DNA of 64,000 bases from assembly GCA_047967505.1 (NCBI GenBank), contig CM106539.1, one strand, 5' to 3'. Each line of letters opens with the position of its first letter. The stretch's first letter is position 1. Origin of the DNA: Dipteris shenzhenensis. Taxonomy: Eukaryota; Polypodiophyta; Polypodiopsida; Gleicheniales. A program made the position numbers and the translations under genes. Below the pieces are notes generated by a model. It was not told the DNA's origin. It did no database searches and worked only from the letters and a program-made list of their open reading frames with translations. Below are positions 29,740-40,700 of the stretch, in pieces.

Positions 29740-31339
29740 ATGCTTTCTTTTTAAGAAGTCGCTTTGGTTGGATTGGAATGTTAGGATCTTTGGTGGCCTC
29801 TTTCTGTTGGCATGTAATTATATTTATAAGTTGTGATATTACACTTGCTAGACCCAAACTTTGATGGTCCGCCCCAATGATGCGATTGGGATGTCAAGCT
29901 TAACCTTTGTTTGTTGTGGGGCTTTATTTTTCATGGGGCAATCCATACAGGCATGTCCTATGCCACGATCTTTGCAGAGTGATTGGAATGTAGCGGGGCT
30001 ACCACGATGAGGGCCACTCTATAATCCTATGATTTTCTCCACAATCGTAGCACTTGATAGGTGCTCGATATGTGTTGGGATGTACTTGATTTGCATAAAC
30101 TAGTATTAGACACTCTGCACGTTCTAGATAGTACACTGGGTACTTTGTTTCATACTCAAATGACGAGTCTCCTTCCTCAACTTGTAGTTAATGTATTGGA
30201 ACTGTGTGAGGAGCTGGATTTGGTGCTCTTGGATATGGTCGTGGATTCGGATTCCTGAGTAGTTGTGGGACTTGTGTCTAAACGGGAACAAGATTTAGCC
30301 TTGGAGCTAGGGGTGCTTGTGCAAGTGCCGGTTGCCTGTACACTAGCACGGGTGCTGCTTGGTATTATTGAGGTCGAGGCGGGTTGCTGCGCATGTTGAA
30401 GATGCAATTGTTTTCATCATGGCCGCCGATGATCCGGATATGGCACCACAACCTTGGCTGTGGATTTGCTTGTGCAGTGATCCTGGCTCTTAGGACCGGG
30501 CACTCATTTGCTATATGATTGGCCATGCAATGTGGACTCCAAACATTTTCTCACTGTGGATATGTCTGAGTTGGCAGCTGAGACAAGTGAAGTTTTTGTT
30601 CCATGGCTTGCATCATGTCTTCTTTTAGCTTCATGGTCATGGCCTTTAGGTGATCTTCATTTGATGTTTTGGTAGTGGACTTTGATTTGCCCTTTTTGGA
30701 GTGCTTATCTCGCACACTAGGTCTACCGTCATCACTGCTAGTGTCTAATTTGGTCATGCCATCCTCAATGTCAATGGCTGTCGCATGAGCAGCACTGAAT
30801 GTTTCATAGCTGCTTATCTTTTTCATATCCTTTCGGATTTTCTTTCTTAGTTCTGCAATGAACTAGGCCATGAGGTACTTTGCATCTGGGCATGGGTCAC
30901 ATTTGGCAATTAATCTTTTCATCTTACCCAGGTATGTGCATACATCTTCTCGCCAACCTTATTTGATCTTGCTTAGTTGGAGAGCGGGATCATCTTGTAG
31001 CCTCTCCATTTGAAAGCATCGTTTAAATTATGTTTGAAGTAGGTCCCATGTGGTATGCTCTCCTACTAGAAGGTCTAGGTACCATTCAGATGCTTTATCA
31101 GTTAAGGCCATGGGAAACCAAACCGCCTTGGTTTCATGGGATTGATCTCCACCTACTCGGCATGTGGCATCAAAATGCTGGAGGAATTGGGTTGGATCTC
31201 CGCTACCATTATATTTGGGAAGTTCCAGTTTTCCCAAGGGGTTTTTGCCTTGATTGTTATTATTTCTTCGATTAAAGAAATTGTCAACCTCTACATCGAG
31301 GTCGATATCCCCATCATTGTCACGACAGCGTCCAGCCAT
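29740..31339 (-). pseudogene. gypsy gag with CCHC knuckles, interrupted
   Basis: Gag starts at Met 31337-31339 (MAGRCRDNDGDIDLDVEVD). The core begins LELPKYNGSGDPTQFLQHF and continues through FPMALTDKASEWYLDL, matching the retrotransposon gag family. Stops follow near 31028. A further block, 30551-30826, is Lys/Ser/Thr-rich. At 30014-30052 there is a knuckle CYDCGENHRIIEW, with the last Cys replaced by Trp. A second, degenerate knuckle (CKDRGIGHACMDC) follows just downstream near 29960. Both have the shortened X3 spacing before His. Confidence 0.7.
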
Positions 31340-31929
31340 GTTGTGGTGTGTAGGAGATAAAGGGAGTGATTGAATCTCAAAGGGGGATTTGAGGTAGAGG
31401 ATTGGTGGGGGTGGTGGTTACAGTAGAGTTGTATGTAGATTTAGTGAGCGTTGGAGTTGGAGGTGTTGGCCGAAACATAGCTACATGCAGATTGGGTGAG
31501 ATTTGCAAAGGGTGTCTCTGTCGCAAGTGCGGGTGTGGATGTAGATTTGTTGGGAGGGTTAGAGTGGTGTTAGTTTGTGTAGGGATTGTCGTGTTAATAA
31601 TATACCTAAGATTGTCCTACATGTGTAGGGAATTGTGCCGGTGCAGACGGATCGTTAATCGGAGGTCTCGATGTGAAGATACGAGCGAATATATGTGAAA
31701 CGAGGCTCGCACGGGGGCACGATTGAGCGAGTGCAAGGATGTCAAAATGGTGTGCAATGGGCTGGAAAAATACCCCGTAGCATGTTGTCTTCATGTATGA
31801 AATTTTGGTTCAAACGGGGTCCAATTTGGGTCCCAAACGGATGAGTTACGAGGAGTTAAAGTAGGGATAAAATTGGCTTTTTGGGGGGGGGGGGGCTTAA
31901 GGGTGGTGTGAATGGACTTTAATTCCAAG

Positions 31930-32215
31930 AGGGGTTTGAACCAAGTTAATTCTAGTTAGATTAACTAGCCTATATTCTCCTTAGTTACTATAACTGGGAG
32001 GCTAATCTAACTACTCTTACTAAACTACAGTTAGTCACTAACTGAAGGTTAGTTAAACTAACCTAGCTGTTAGTAACTAACCTAGGTTAATCCTAACTAA
32101 GTTAGACTAACCTAACTTAGGTTAAGCTAACTTAACCTAGGATATACTAACCTATGTTATAGCTAACCTAACCTAAGTTAAATCTAACCTAAGGTTAGAT
32201 TAAAGGTTAAGGGTT
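31930..32215. repeat. cluster of CTAACCTAGGTTAG-type short palindromes
   Basis: Overlapping TAACCTA, TTAGGTTA and TAGTTAACT words make many 6-14 bp self-complementary units. The GGTTAG vocabulary is shared with 10985-11200. It is not a telomere array, since CCCTAAA is not the unit. Confidence 0.65.
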
Positions 32216-32269
32216 TTTAAATTTTAAATAATAAAATTTAAATATAATAATAATTTTTAAAAATGCGTT

Positions 32270-32642
32270 GGGGGGGATTTCGTGCGGTGGTGGCAGCGGT
32301 TACGGGGGGGATTTTGCATGGTGGCCGAGGGGGGGGGGGGGTTGGTAGGGAGGGTAGAGGGAAGGGGAGGGTGGAGGGGAGAGGGAGGGGGGCGGAGGCA
32401 GAGGGTCGAGGGGAGGGTAGAGGGGAGGGGGAGCGTGGGTGGTGGCAGAGAGGGGTGCAGACGGAGGAGGGTGCTGGTGCGGGTCAAGCGGGGGAGGGCA
32501 TTGGCATGGGGTGAGCAAGTGCCATTGCTAATGGGGCGAGCATCGCTAGCACGTCGTCACCGACGAGCATTGCAAGTGTCGCCACGGTTATAGCGAGGGC
32601 TTAGGCCCTTGCTATTAAGAGAGGTTAGGTAGTTTTAGGGGA

Positions 32643-32712
<70 letters not shown>

Positions 32713-33190
32713 GGTGGTGGTGGAGGGAGAGGGGGTGGGGGGGGGGGGGGGGGGGGAGGGTGGTGGAGAGGAAGGGGGGGTGGCGGGGGGGGATGGTAGA
32801 GGGAGGGAGGGGTTGGGGGGGGGGGGATGGTGGAGGGAGGGAGGGGGTGGGGGGGGGAGGGGATTGGAGGGAGGGAGGGGGTGGGGGGGGGGGACAAGAA
32901 AGGGTGGTAGTGGAGGGGGTGGAGGAGATGGAAGGGGGGGGGGGGGGGAGGGGGTGGTGGAGATGGAAGGGGGGGAGGGTGGAGGGGGAGATGGAGGAAG
33001 GGGGGGGGGGGTGGTGGAAATGGAGGGGGGGTGGGGAGGGAAGGGAGGGAGGGAGGATGGAGGGGGAGATGGAGGGGGGGGGGGAGGGGGTGGTGGAGAT
33101 GGAGGGGGGGTGGGGGGGGAATGGAGGGAGGGAGGGGGGATTTGGGTGGTGGAGATGGAGGGGAGGGTGGAGGGGGAGATGGAGGAGAGG
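32270..33190 (+). repeat. about 920-bp G-rich tract with GGGAGG / GGTGG motifs and GA microsatellite
   Basis: Runs of 4-15 G alternate with GGAG, GGTGG and GGAGATGGA units over nearly a kilobase, interrupted at about 32510-32640. Many windows satisfy a four-run G-quadruplex pattern on the + strand. Homopolymer lengths here may also be assembly-sensitive. Confidence 0.85.
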
Positions 33191-33917
33191 GAGGGGAAAA
33201 AAGAAAAAACTTGACTGACAGAATACTTTGACGGAAAATGGAAAACTTTGATGGAAATCAAGTCTTTCTCGATGTAACAGGATTGTTGAGGACCAATGGA
33301 TGGTGGGTGGATGGCTAGGTTATCACTCTGCGAGATGGGCTTGAAGTAACTTACCATGTGAGGATGGGAGTAGGGTGATGGTCGATGGAGAGGGAGGAGT
33401 GTCTTGCATAGGGCTCAGAATGGGGAAGAGGATGGAGGCAAGATGTGAAAGAAAACGTATGAGAGGGATGGGTGCTCTTTTATAGGGAAGGAGGGGGAGC
33501 TGTGGATTTAGTCAAACACAGGTGCACCTTTGAATTTGTCCAAGTTTGACTAGGGAGGTGGTTTTAATTTTTCTTTTGGGTTATGGCATTTAGAACCTTT
33601 AATCATCAATTGCCCATAACTTTTTGTGGTTGTGTCAGAATGTCCGTAAAAAGGAGAAATGTTTAGAATTTCAAGCTCTACACTCTGACAACCATCACAT
33701 GGTTTGATTTATTCCTTAAGGTGTTGTTTTTCCAGAAGACATGCATTTTCCTAAACCAATAACGAAGAGTTTCAACTAGGAAATTATTATTATTTTTTAC
33801 TTGAGTTGGAAAAATTTTGGCTCTCCTAGCTCTTGAGTGATATGTTCATGAAAGTTCAAAGTAGTTTGCTTTTTACACATACTTGTGTATGTTTACTCGT
33901 TACTTGAGACGCTAGTC

Positions 33918-33935
33918 TCCCCGACAGTGGTGCCA
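33918..33935 (-). other. primer-binding site of the gypsy element
   Basis: On the - strand, TGGCACCACTGTCGGGGA follows the LTR end ...CCAACA after a TT spacer. It matches 14 of 18 positions of the TGGCGCCGTTGCCGGGG-type site known from plant Athila/Tat elements, and all four differences are transitions. Confidence 0.65.
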
Positions 33936-34164
33936 AATGTTGGCTCTTTCCCACAGCTTCCACTGAGAAGAGTAGGGTATTTTCAGTATGCAGGGTTGTG
34001 AGGCTTTTGTCACCTACGGATATATCGGGGTTGTCGTTTGTAGTATACATGTAGCTTAGGACCTCGAGTCATGTTCCAGTGAGAGACGTAAGCTTAAGTG
34101 TGGTAAGCAAACATAGTGCATGCATGTGTAAAAGGAATGTGTATCATCATGGTTGCAGGGTTTA

Positions 34165-34360
34165 CGAGGAGTTTAAGGGTTTAGAAGGAGTTCCAAGGTT
34201 TAGAAGGAGTTCCAAGGTTTAGAAGGAGGTTCTAGGGTTAGAAGGAGGTTCCAAGGTTTAGAAGGAGTTTCAAGGTTTTAGAAGGAGTTCCAAGGTTTAG
34301 AAGGAGGTTCCAAGGTTTAGAGAGAGGTTCCAGAGTTTAGAAGAGGTTCCAAGGTTCAAG
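34165..34360. repeat. minisatellite of about 20 bp (AAGGTTTAGAAGGAGTTCC)
   Basis: Eight or nine imperfect copies with small length changes lie in the R-U5 half of the candidate LTR. Confidence 0.85.
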
Positions 34361-34493
34361 GTAGAGTACATGGTGGAGAACTTATCTCCCTTGTAGATCA
34401 TGGAGGTTAAGGGTTGAGGAACTAAGAGTTTAGGGGGAGCATAGGAGTGGGAGAGGAAGAAGGTGTAAGAGCATGGGGGAAAGAAGAGAGAGG

Positions 34494-34640
34494 AGGGAGG
34501 AGGAGGAGGAGGAGGAGGAGGAGGAGGGAGGAGGAGAAAGGAGGAGGAGAGAGGAGGAGGAGGAGGAGGAGGAGGAGGAGGAAGAGGGAGGAGGAGAAGG
34601 GAGGAGGAGGAGGAAGGAGGAGGAGGGAGGAGGAGAGGGA
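34494..34640. repeat. GGA triplet microsatellite
   Basis: Nearly pure GGA/GAG repeats with scattered GGGA or AGA variants. On the transcript strand of the element this reads TCC. The Glu/Arg and Ser/Leu frames here are repeat artefacts. Confidence 0.9.
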
Positions 34641-34808
34641 GAGGATGGATTGCAAGGTTGGAGGAGAGGGGAGGAGGAGTTGCAAGGTTAGGACATGCTT
34701 TTGGACGTGGAGTGCAAGGAAGCATGGACACTTGAGACAATTGCTTGGAATACCAAAGTAAAACTCAACACAATGCCCCAAAGAGTGTGGGCTTCATTCC
34801 ATTATGGG

Positions 34809-34818
34809 GTATTTATAC
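34809..34818 (-). promoter_or_regulatory. TATA box of the candidate LTR
   Basis: GTATAAATAC on the - strand. The arrays at 34873-35130 lie just upstream in the U3 position. Confidence 0.5.
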
Positions 34819-34872
34819 AAGTTGGAGAGCTTCTCTCTTTGCATGTAGGAATTGTAAGACATTCTCTCTCTA

Positions 34873-35130
34873 CATCTAGAACTCGCATGTAGGAGTTGCA
34901 TGTAGGAGTCACATGTAGAACTCACATGTTGAACTTGCATGCAGAACTCGCATGTAGAACTTGCATGTAGAACTCGCATATAGGAGTTGCATGTAGAACT
35001 CGTATGTAGGAGTTGCATGTAGAACTGGTATGTAGGAGTTGCATGTAGAACTCGTATGTAGGAGTTGCATGTAGAACTCGCATGTAGGAGTTGCATGTAG
35101 GAATCGTATGTAGAACTTGCATGTAGAACA
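34873..35130. repeat. minisatellite of 14-28 bp (GCATGTAGAACTCGCATGTAGGAGTT)
   Basis: About 18 copies of GCATGTAG(AACTC/GAGTT) variants lie directly upstream of the LTR TATA box. This is the position of U3 enhancer subrepeats in other LTR elements. Confidence 0.85.
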
Positions 35131-36477
35131 TGCAAGTTGGATTTCTAAGAGGGATTATTTCTAGCCTTATGCAAGTACAAGTGGAGGTCTGCTGCTACTC
35201 TACACACACATTCTATTCCACCTAAGTCCATGTTGGCACAGAGACAACATTGTTGAAAACCAAAACGGATCGAAAATTTGAAATCCAAACTAGTGGGACT
35301 ACTACATGGTGGTCTTAAAACATTGATAGTTTTTGGTATTGGTATCTAGATTCACCCTAAAATGGAAGAAGTTGAAAATGTGCAATTTGTGCATGTACAA
35401 AGTATCTTTTAATAAATCCAACACTACTCATATGCCACTCATCTTCACCATGCCTACTACCACCCTTCGATGCACTATGAACCCAATGTTATCTGCCTTC
35501 TCATATAAGGTGATTGTGTTGCACTCACCTGGAGTATAAATGTTGGCACTAGTGGACACCCTTCATTCACACGGTCGATTTTCCCCATATCTACATGTTG
35601 CCACCTTAGATGACATGCTTATCTCTAGCCTCTATGGCTGTGCTATATGGGTTCCCCCTAGATGTTGATGAAGGCCTCAATATTTTCATAGTACAGTACT
35701 CTCAACTTGTTGGGGGGGCATAATCTGAGTCCTAGCAATGTGCATGTTCTTTGGCCTCTCCATCGTCTCCTCCATTGGCTCCCTAAAAAATTTTGATGCA
35801 ACAAGCTGGGCTAGTGGAACTACTGAGTTGTACAAATTTCCTCTTGCTCAACTAGGCTCATAACCACTCAGCAATGGTTGGATGTAATCTTTTGGCCTCT
35901 AAGGCTCTCAACAATCTTTTGGCTCACTAGATGTAATATTTTGGTCTCTAAGGCTCTCAACAATTGCTGAGCTTTTATTACATTTATGTACTCCCTTTTT
36001 GTTCAATTTGAGGCTCTCAGTATGCACTGTTGTTAGCTATGGTTATGGTCGCTAGATGTAATCTTTTGGCCTTTAAGGCTCTCAGCAATTGTTGAGTTTT
36101 TATAAATGTAAGATCCTTTATTCAATTTTTTCTCAGTATAAGTTGTTAGTTTTTATATAACATGTTATTGGATGTAGATGCACATTTTAATCGAGTTTTA
36201 ATCTCTTTTGCTCAATTTTCACTCAATGAATTGTAGTTGATTATCTCGATGGCACCACGAGGCCTCCAGTCACCACAGTGGCTCGATACACTTTTGCCCT
36301 CATTTAGGATTTACTGCAACAAGGACTAAAATACTAATAAAGTAGGACTACAATTTCCTTGGTTTAGGACCAAAATAGGATTAAAATAGCTCCAATGTCC
36401 CACCATTGTGGTTGCATGGAGATACATCTAGAAAAATAGAATTAAACTTTTAGAAAATCCAATTGACAATATGGACC

Positions 36478-36604
36478 TTGAGGGGTCCCCTCTAGGGAAA
36501 AGGGCCATATTGATATGCATTATACAATATCTAGGATGCCACTAGATAGATATGGCATCTTGATATGGCCCTTGCCCCTAAAGGGCCTAAAGGGGACCCC
36601 TCAA
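36478..36604. repeat. inverted repeat, arms of 33 and 42 bp
   Basis: The left arm 36478-36510 (TTGAGGGGTCCCCTCTAGGG... GGGCCATAT) is the reverse complement, with a short gap, of the right arm 36563-36604. The loop is about 52 bp. The outer 14 bp are perfect. The inner GAGGGGTCCCCTC is itself palindromic. Confidence 0.8.
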
Positions 36605-36829
36605 GGGCCATATCATTAATTTTTATTTTCCTTGGTACACAAATATATAACTTCAAGAACCATTGTAGTGGCAATCATAGATCTCCTTCTATTGTCAGTG
36701 CGGTGGTCATCATAGACCTCCTCCTATTATATGTAAAAATAGGTAATGGAGCTATAACTCTAAGAACTAGTGAGGTGGTTGCTCCAAGACAACCTTGACT
36801 GCTGGGCGATGACAAGTCATCAGGCCAAA

Positions 36830-37265
36830 ATTGTGCTGACACCTGATGTTCAAAATGATAGATTGTGTCTCATTATTACATAAAAAACTAGCGTGGTGGT
36901 CTCTCCAAGCCAACCTATGATCTACATGGGTGTGCTTCCTAATGGCAAGTGGTAAAGCTATGGTAAAAGGCTATGCGATGACAAGTGGTCAGGCCAGACA
37001 CTGCATTGTGATAGTGTTCAGAATGATAGATTGCATCTCATTATTATGCCAAGAACCAACGTGGTTGTCTCTCCAAGCCAACCTTGAATTTTAATGACCT
37101 GCATGGGTAAGCTGCCCAGTGATAGATGGCAAAGCTGCAATAAAAGGCTGTGCGATGATAGGTGGTCAATAGAGAGTGGACTACATGAAGCAGTGCAGTG
37201 ATGCATGATGTAGTGCAGAGCTATCGTGTGTCGAGCTCTATGGTGTTCAGAATAAATGGATTGTG
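36830..37265. repeat. tandem repeat of about 165-215 bp, three copies
   Basis: TGTTCA.AATGATAGATTG..TCTCATTATTA recurs at about 36847, 37014 and 37230. GCGATGACAAGTGGTCAGGCC-like and CTCTCCAAGCCAACCT blocks lie between the copies. Copies are diverged. Confidence 0.7.
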
Positions 37266-37270
37266 TCTCA

Positions 37271-37654
37271 TTATTATGCTAGTGCGGCATCAAGATGTCA
37301 AGAAAACTTTTGGCGAGAGCGCGGATTCACGTAAAATTCAAAAATTCACCTAGGAACATGTTGCATCACGGCCCCAAAATGGCCCCGAAAATAGTTTTGT
37401 AATTGGCTACACCCAAGCAAATGTTGACCCAGGAGGAGAGAAAAAGAGGATAATATAAGTAAAGTAAACCAAAAGATGAGGGTATGTAGGAGGGGCTAGA
37501 GCAAGAGGAGGCATGGAATAGCAAGAGAACACAGAGCAGGAGGGGGCATAGTAAGAGGGAAAAGACCAGGAGAGGATAAATCAGTAGCTATAGGAGGTGC
37601 TACAACCCAAATTTTGAAAAGTGGAGGGAGAAAACACTTGGACTAGAAGAGATG

Positions 37655-37707
<53 letters not shown>

Positions 37708-40700
37708 GCACAAAGGAGAAGAGTATTTTTTCAAAAAAAGCCCACAAATACTTGAATGCAATTTGGAGCTAGTGCACATATAGTGACGTGGGAGGAGGGT
37801 CAAGATTGGGTTAAGGGGGGGAATTATGGTTTGGGTTATCCCTAGAGCAAGAGGGAAAATAGTACAATAGGGGTTATTTGCATGATTGTCCACCCTCCAC
37901 ATCAACATTGCATCGCCCCATAGAAAGGAGCACTGCATTGGTACACTTTAAATCCCTCACAAATCCCTTGGAATTAGGAAACACTAATTTGAGGCCCTTT
38001 TGAGTCCCCACATTTCCCCCCTAATGATAGTTATATCTATTCAATAAAAATAAAGGGATAATGCCTATACTGGTAGATTAACTCGAGCTTACAATGGGGC
38101 AACAAACCTCGATCAAACAGAAAAATATCTTACAAAACTTTTCCACAAAATAAAGCTGTGCTAGTCATCTCAACTTGTATCTATGTTTTGCTACCTTTTT
38201 TCCTTTCAATATCTCTATGCATTAATTTTGATTCCTCCTATAATTGGAATTCATTTTCCACAACTACTATGAATTCCATGGCTTCAATATCCTAGAGCAC
38301 ATAGTGGTACATGATGTTATTAAAAATTTTCCATGCCCATCCTAGTACATGATGTAATTATTGATTTCCAATGCCCAATCATAGCAATTCTCCAATTTGC
38401 ATAACATGTGGTGTAACTTTTCTTGAGTTTCCCGACCATAAATATCCCATGAATGTATACTATAATGGTTTTAAATCTTTTGTATCCATTCCTCTCCTTC
38501 CTAAATGCCCATCTCAAGGATTTTATCTTTAAGAAAAACCACATATTCTTGATATAAATCCATTCTTGCATACATTTATGGTGCAGATTGCTTCTTCTAG
38601 AGCTAGGTACGTGAGTTGCTCTTTCAATACCAATGATGCCCATGTATGACTTCCTATAATTCATATCGTCTTTTGCATACCTTCGATGTTTTCAAGGAAT
38701 ACTTATCCATTAATTTGTAAAAACTTTATATGTGGTATTGAATAGACTCAAAAATCCCCTATTATTGGAACTTACACTCTCAGAATGGGTAGTGATGAAG
38801 ATAGATCCTGCCTTCTAATTGCACCCTCACATTTTCCCAATTCTAGAATCTACATTACGAGAGATCTAGCCTTTTGTCTTTGCTAATATTCCACCTACAC
38901 AATTCACCTTTATGTTTTGACTTGGGGGGTATTTGATCATATATGATGTGTCCGAGGACACCAAACTTCACAAGTACATTGGTTGTTATTCCATGCTTTA
39001 GTCACATAGTTTTGGATGGAGAAAATCTGACTATTGCATCTTGATAGAGTTTTATTGATCCTATTTGGGAAACTATTACTATGATGTATCATAGTTGTAT
39101 GTACTCCTTAAGGATAATTTGCTTTAAAAATGATGTGAATTTCCCAAACAATGAAGCATGATCTAGTGTATTTTGTCAACTCAATAAATATTTCATTGAT
39201 GGAGTTCTCATCTTCAAGACAAGCTTAATTCTTAATTAAAATATGGTTGTTATCTTGCAATCATGTGAATTGCCATGGATATAAATTCAAAAGGGTTGAA
39301 TCTATGACCATGGTACTCGAAAAAAAAATGTTGTAACGTTAAAAAAAGTAGATATTGTAATGTTGAAATTTTAATAAATTAGATTTGTATGAAAGTTCAA
39401 AAGCAAAAGAATATGGTAATCATTTAAAGTTCAAAGTTAAACGTCTACCAATTACACTTTGGTTTTAATAATCCTTATTGCATTGCATCATACAACCCTG
39501 ATAAGGTGCAATTACTTAGCATTTTATCTAGAACCATAGCCCACTTCTTTGATTTAAACAAAGAGAACTATACAGTTGACATACCATTTTGCTTTAGGAA
39601 CAAAGAGAACCATTATGCACACAATCTTTCTTTTTATAGTTCCTTTTTTGTTTTGCATAATGCCTCTCCAATTCTCTTGATAGCCCCACAAGCTTGCATA
39701 TCAAATTTTCCTTCCTATTTTTTAGAAGAGCCATTCTAATACTACACAACTAAGCAATGGGAAACCAATTTACCTTTCTTACTATTTCTATAAACTTTAG
39801 GAGATTCAAAAGGCATCAATTACTATTAAATGAAATTTGCAAATAATAAGTTTTAATAACTTAATTTCTTATAATTATTTCTTGCTATGAGCTTTATTCC
39901 TCAAAGAAATGGTCAAGAGAAAGGATGCTCTAGTCAAGAGAAAGGAAAGCATCATGTCATAGCATTTAAAAGGAAGGATTATTGCCATTTAAACAAAAGA
40001 GAAGTTTATATGCTCAAGTTCAACATGTTTATAGAGTAATACTATTGACAGAAAATGAACAAAGGCAACCAACATTCCATTGACATTATCATTATTGATC
40101 TACTCTTTCTAGTATTTCTATATTCTTTTAGTTTTTCAACATTGTATACATGCATCATCTCTTGGCAAGTGTGTTCTCATTAAAAAAATATGATTGGCAC
40201 CAATTAAGTGTACCCTTAGGCTCTTGAAATTTTGGCACAATGATGTCATTGTAGAAGAAGAAGAATTATATCAATGTTGAACTCTTACAAAAAAGAGGCA
40301 TATAATGTCACAGATACATGTCTATTGTCCTAAAACAAAGTTAATTTGTTTCCACTCATTTCTTTGTAGCCTCTTCCGCTTCTAAATTCTAATAGCCAAT
40401 GATGGGACTGTTCTTCCATTCATTCAAGCACTTGAGGCCCATCGATCGGGATGGTGAAAATTTCCGTGACCACTTGAATACAACATTTGGATCCAAGAAG
40501 TATAAAGTGGGCTCAACATATGTAGACTTCTTTGAAAGCATTATGATGCTTGTTTACAAAAATTACCCCTGATAACAAAGATGGAATAAGAAAGCTCTTG
40601 ATCTTGGTTCAAATGATTACAAAGTATTCTTTTCGAGTTTCTTTACCTTGACAGTATGGAAATACCTAATTAAAAGGTTAAAAAAATAAAAACTTAAATA

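Larger units (their letters stand above)
31340..33917 (-). other. long non-coding leader of the gypsy element, low complexity
   Basis: This segment between gag and the primer-binding site has no domain homology. Frames of up to 240 codons on the - strand (32635-33357) are Pro/Ser runs from simple sequence. It contains short TAACCTA/TAGGTTA palindromes (about 31930-32215), a G-rich tract (32270-33190) and a GA microsatellite (32646-32709). In the element's own sense strand the G-rich part is C-rich. Confidence 0.6.
28690..35249 (-). mobile_element. 5' half of a large Tat/Athila-like Ty3/gypsy element
   Basis: Read on the - strand, a candidate 1.3-kb LTR (35249 to 33938) is followed by a primer-binding site (33935-33918), a 2.6-kb leader with no coding homology, gag from 31339, CCHC knuckles near 30000, and a protease to about 28802. 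The element stops there with no RT, joined to + strand gag-like sequence. The long gap between primer-binding site and gag, and the primer-binding-site type, fit the plant Tat/Athila side of Ty3/gypsy (family knowledge). Lineage is inferred without phylogeny. Confidence 0.75.
33938..35249 (-). repeat. candidate LTR of the gypsy element (about 1.3 kb)
   Basis: On the - strand it would start TGTTGTCTC and end GAGCCAACA, giving TGTTG/CAACA termini. The 3' edge is fixed by the primer-binding site. The 5' edge is chosen by the terminal pattern and is less sure. It contains a TATA box and three different tandem arrays (34165-34360, 34494-34640, 34873-35130). The partner LTR is missing. Confidence 0.5.
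35250..37270. other. non-coding sequence with three kinds of repeat
   Basis: No gene is seen. It contains short repeats with TTTTGGCCTCTAAGGCTCTCA (about 35882, 35930 and 36053), an inverted repeat (36478-36604) and a tandem repeat of 165-215 bp (about 36830-37265). Confidence 0.6.

Noticed and set aside
31930-32215. Interstitial telomere repeat
   Set aside because: Units are CTAACCTA/TAGGTTAG mixtures with both orientations interleaved; plant telomere CCCTAAA or TTTAGGG is not the repeating unit.
32635-33357. Long proline-rich open frames (up to 240 codons) on the - strand and matching Gly/Arg/Glu frames on +
   Set aside because: They are translations of G-run and GA simple sequence; length comes from lack of stop codons in such DNA and not from selection.
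34297-34781. Ser/Pro/Leu-rich and Glu/Arg-rich frames over the GGA array
   Set aside because: Triplet-repeat artefact in all frames.
34794-35135. Repetitive protein of HASSTCNSYMRVL type on the - strand
   Set aside because: The 14-28 bp minisatellite happens to be open in this frame; it lies in LTR promoter position.
38320-38664. 114-codon - strand frame, considered as copia integrase or gag remnant
   Set aside because: No knuckle, DDE or RT motif could be identified; the similarity was too vague to support.
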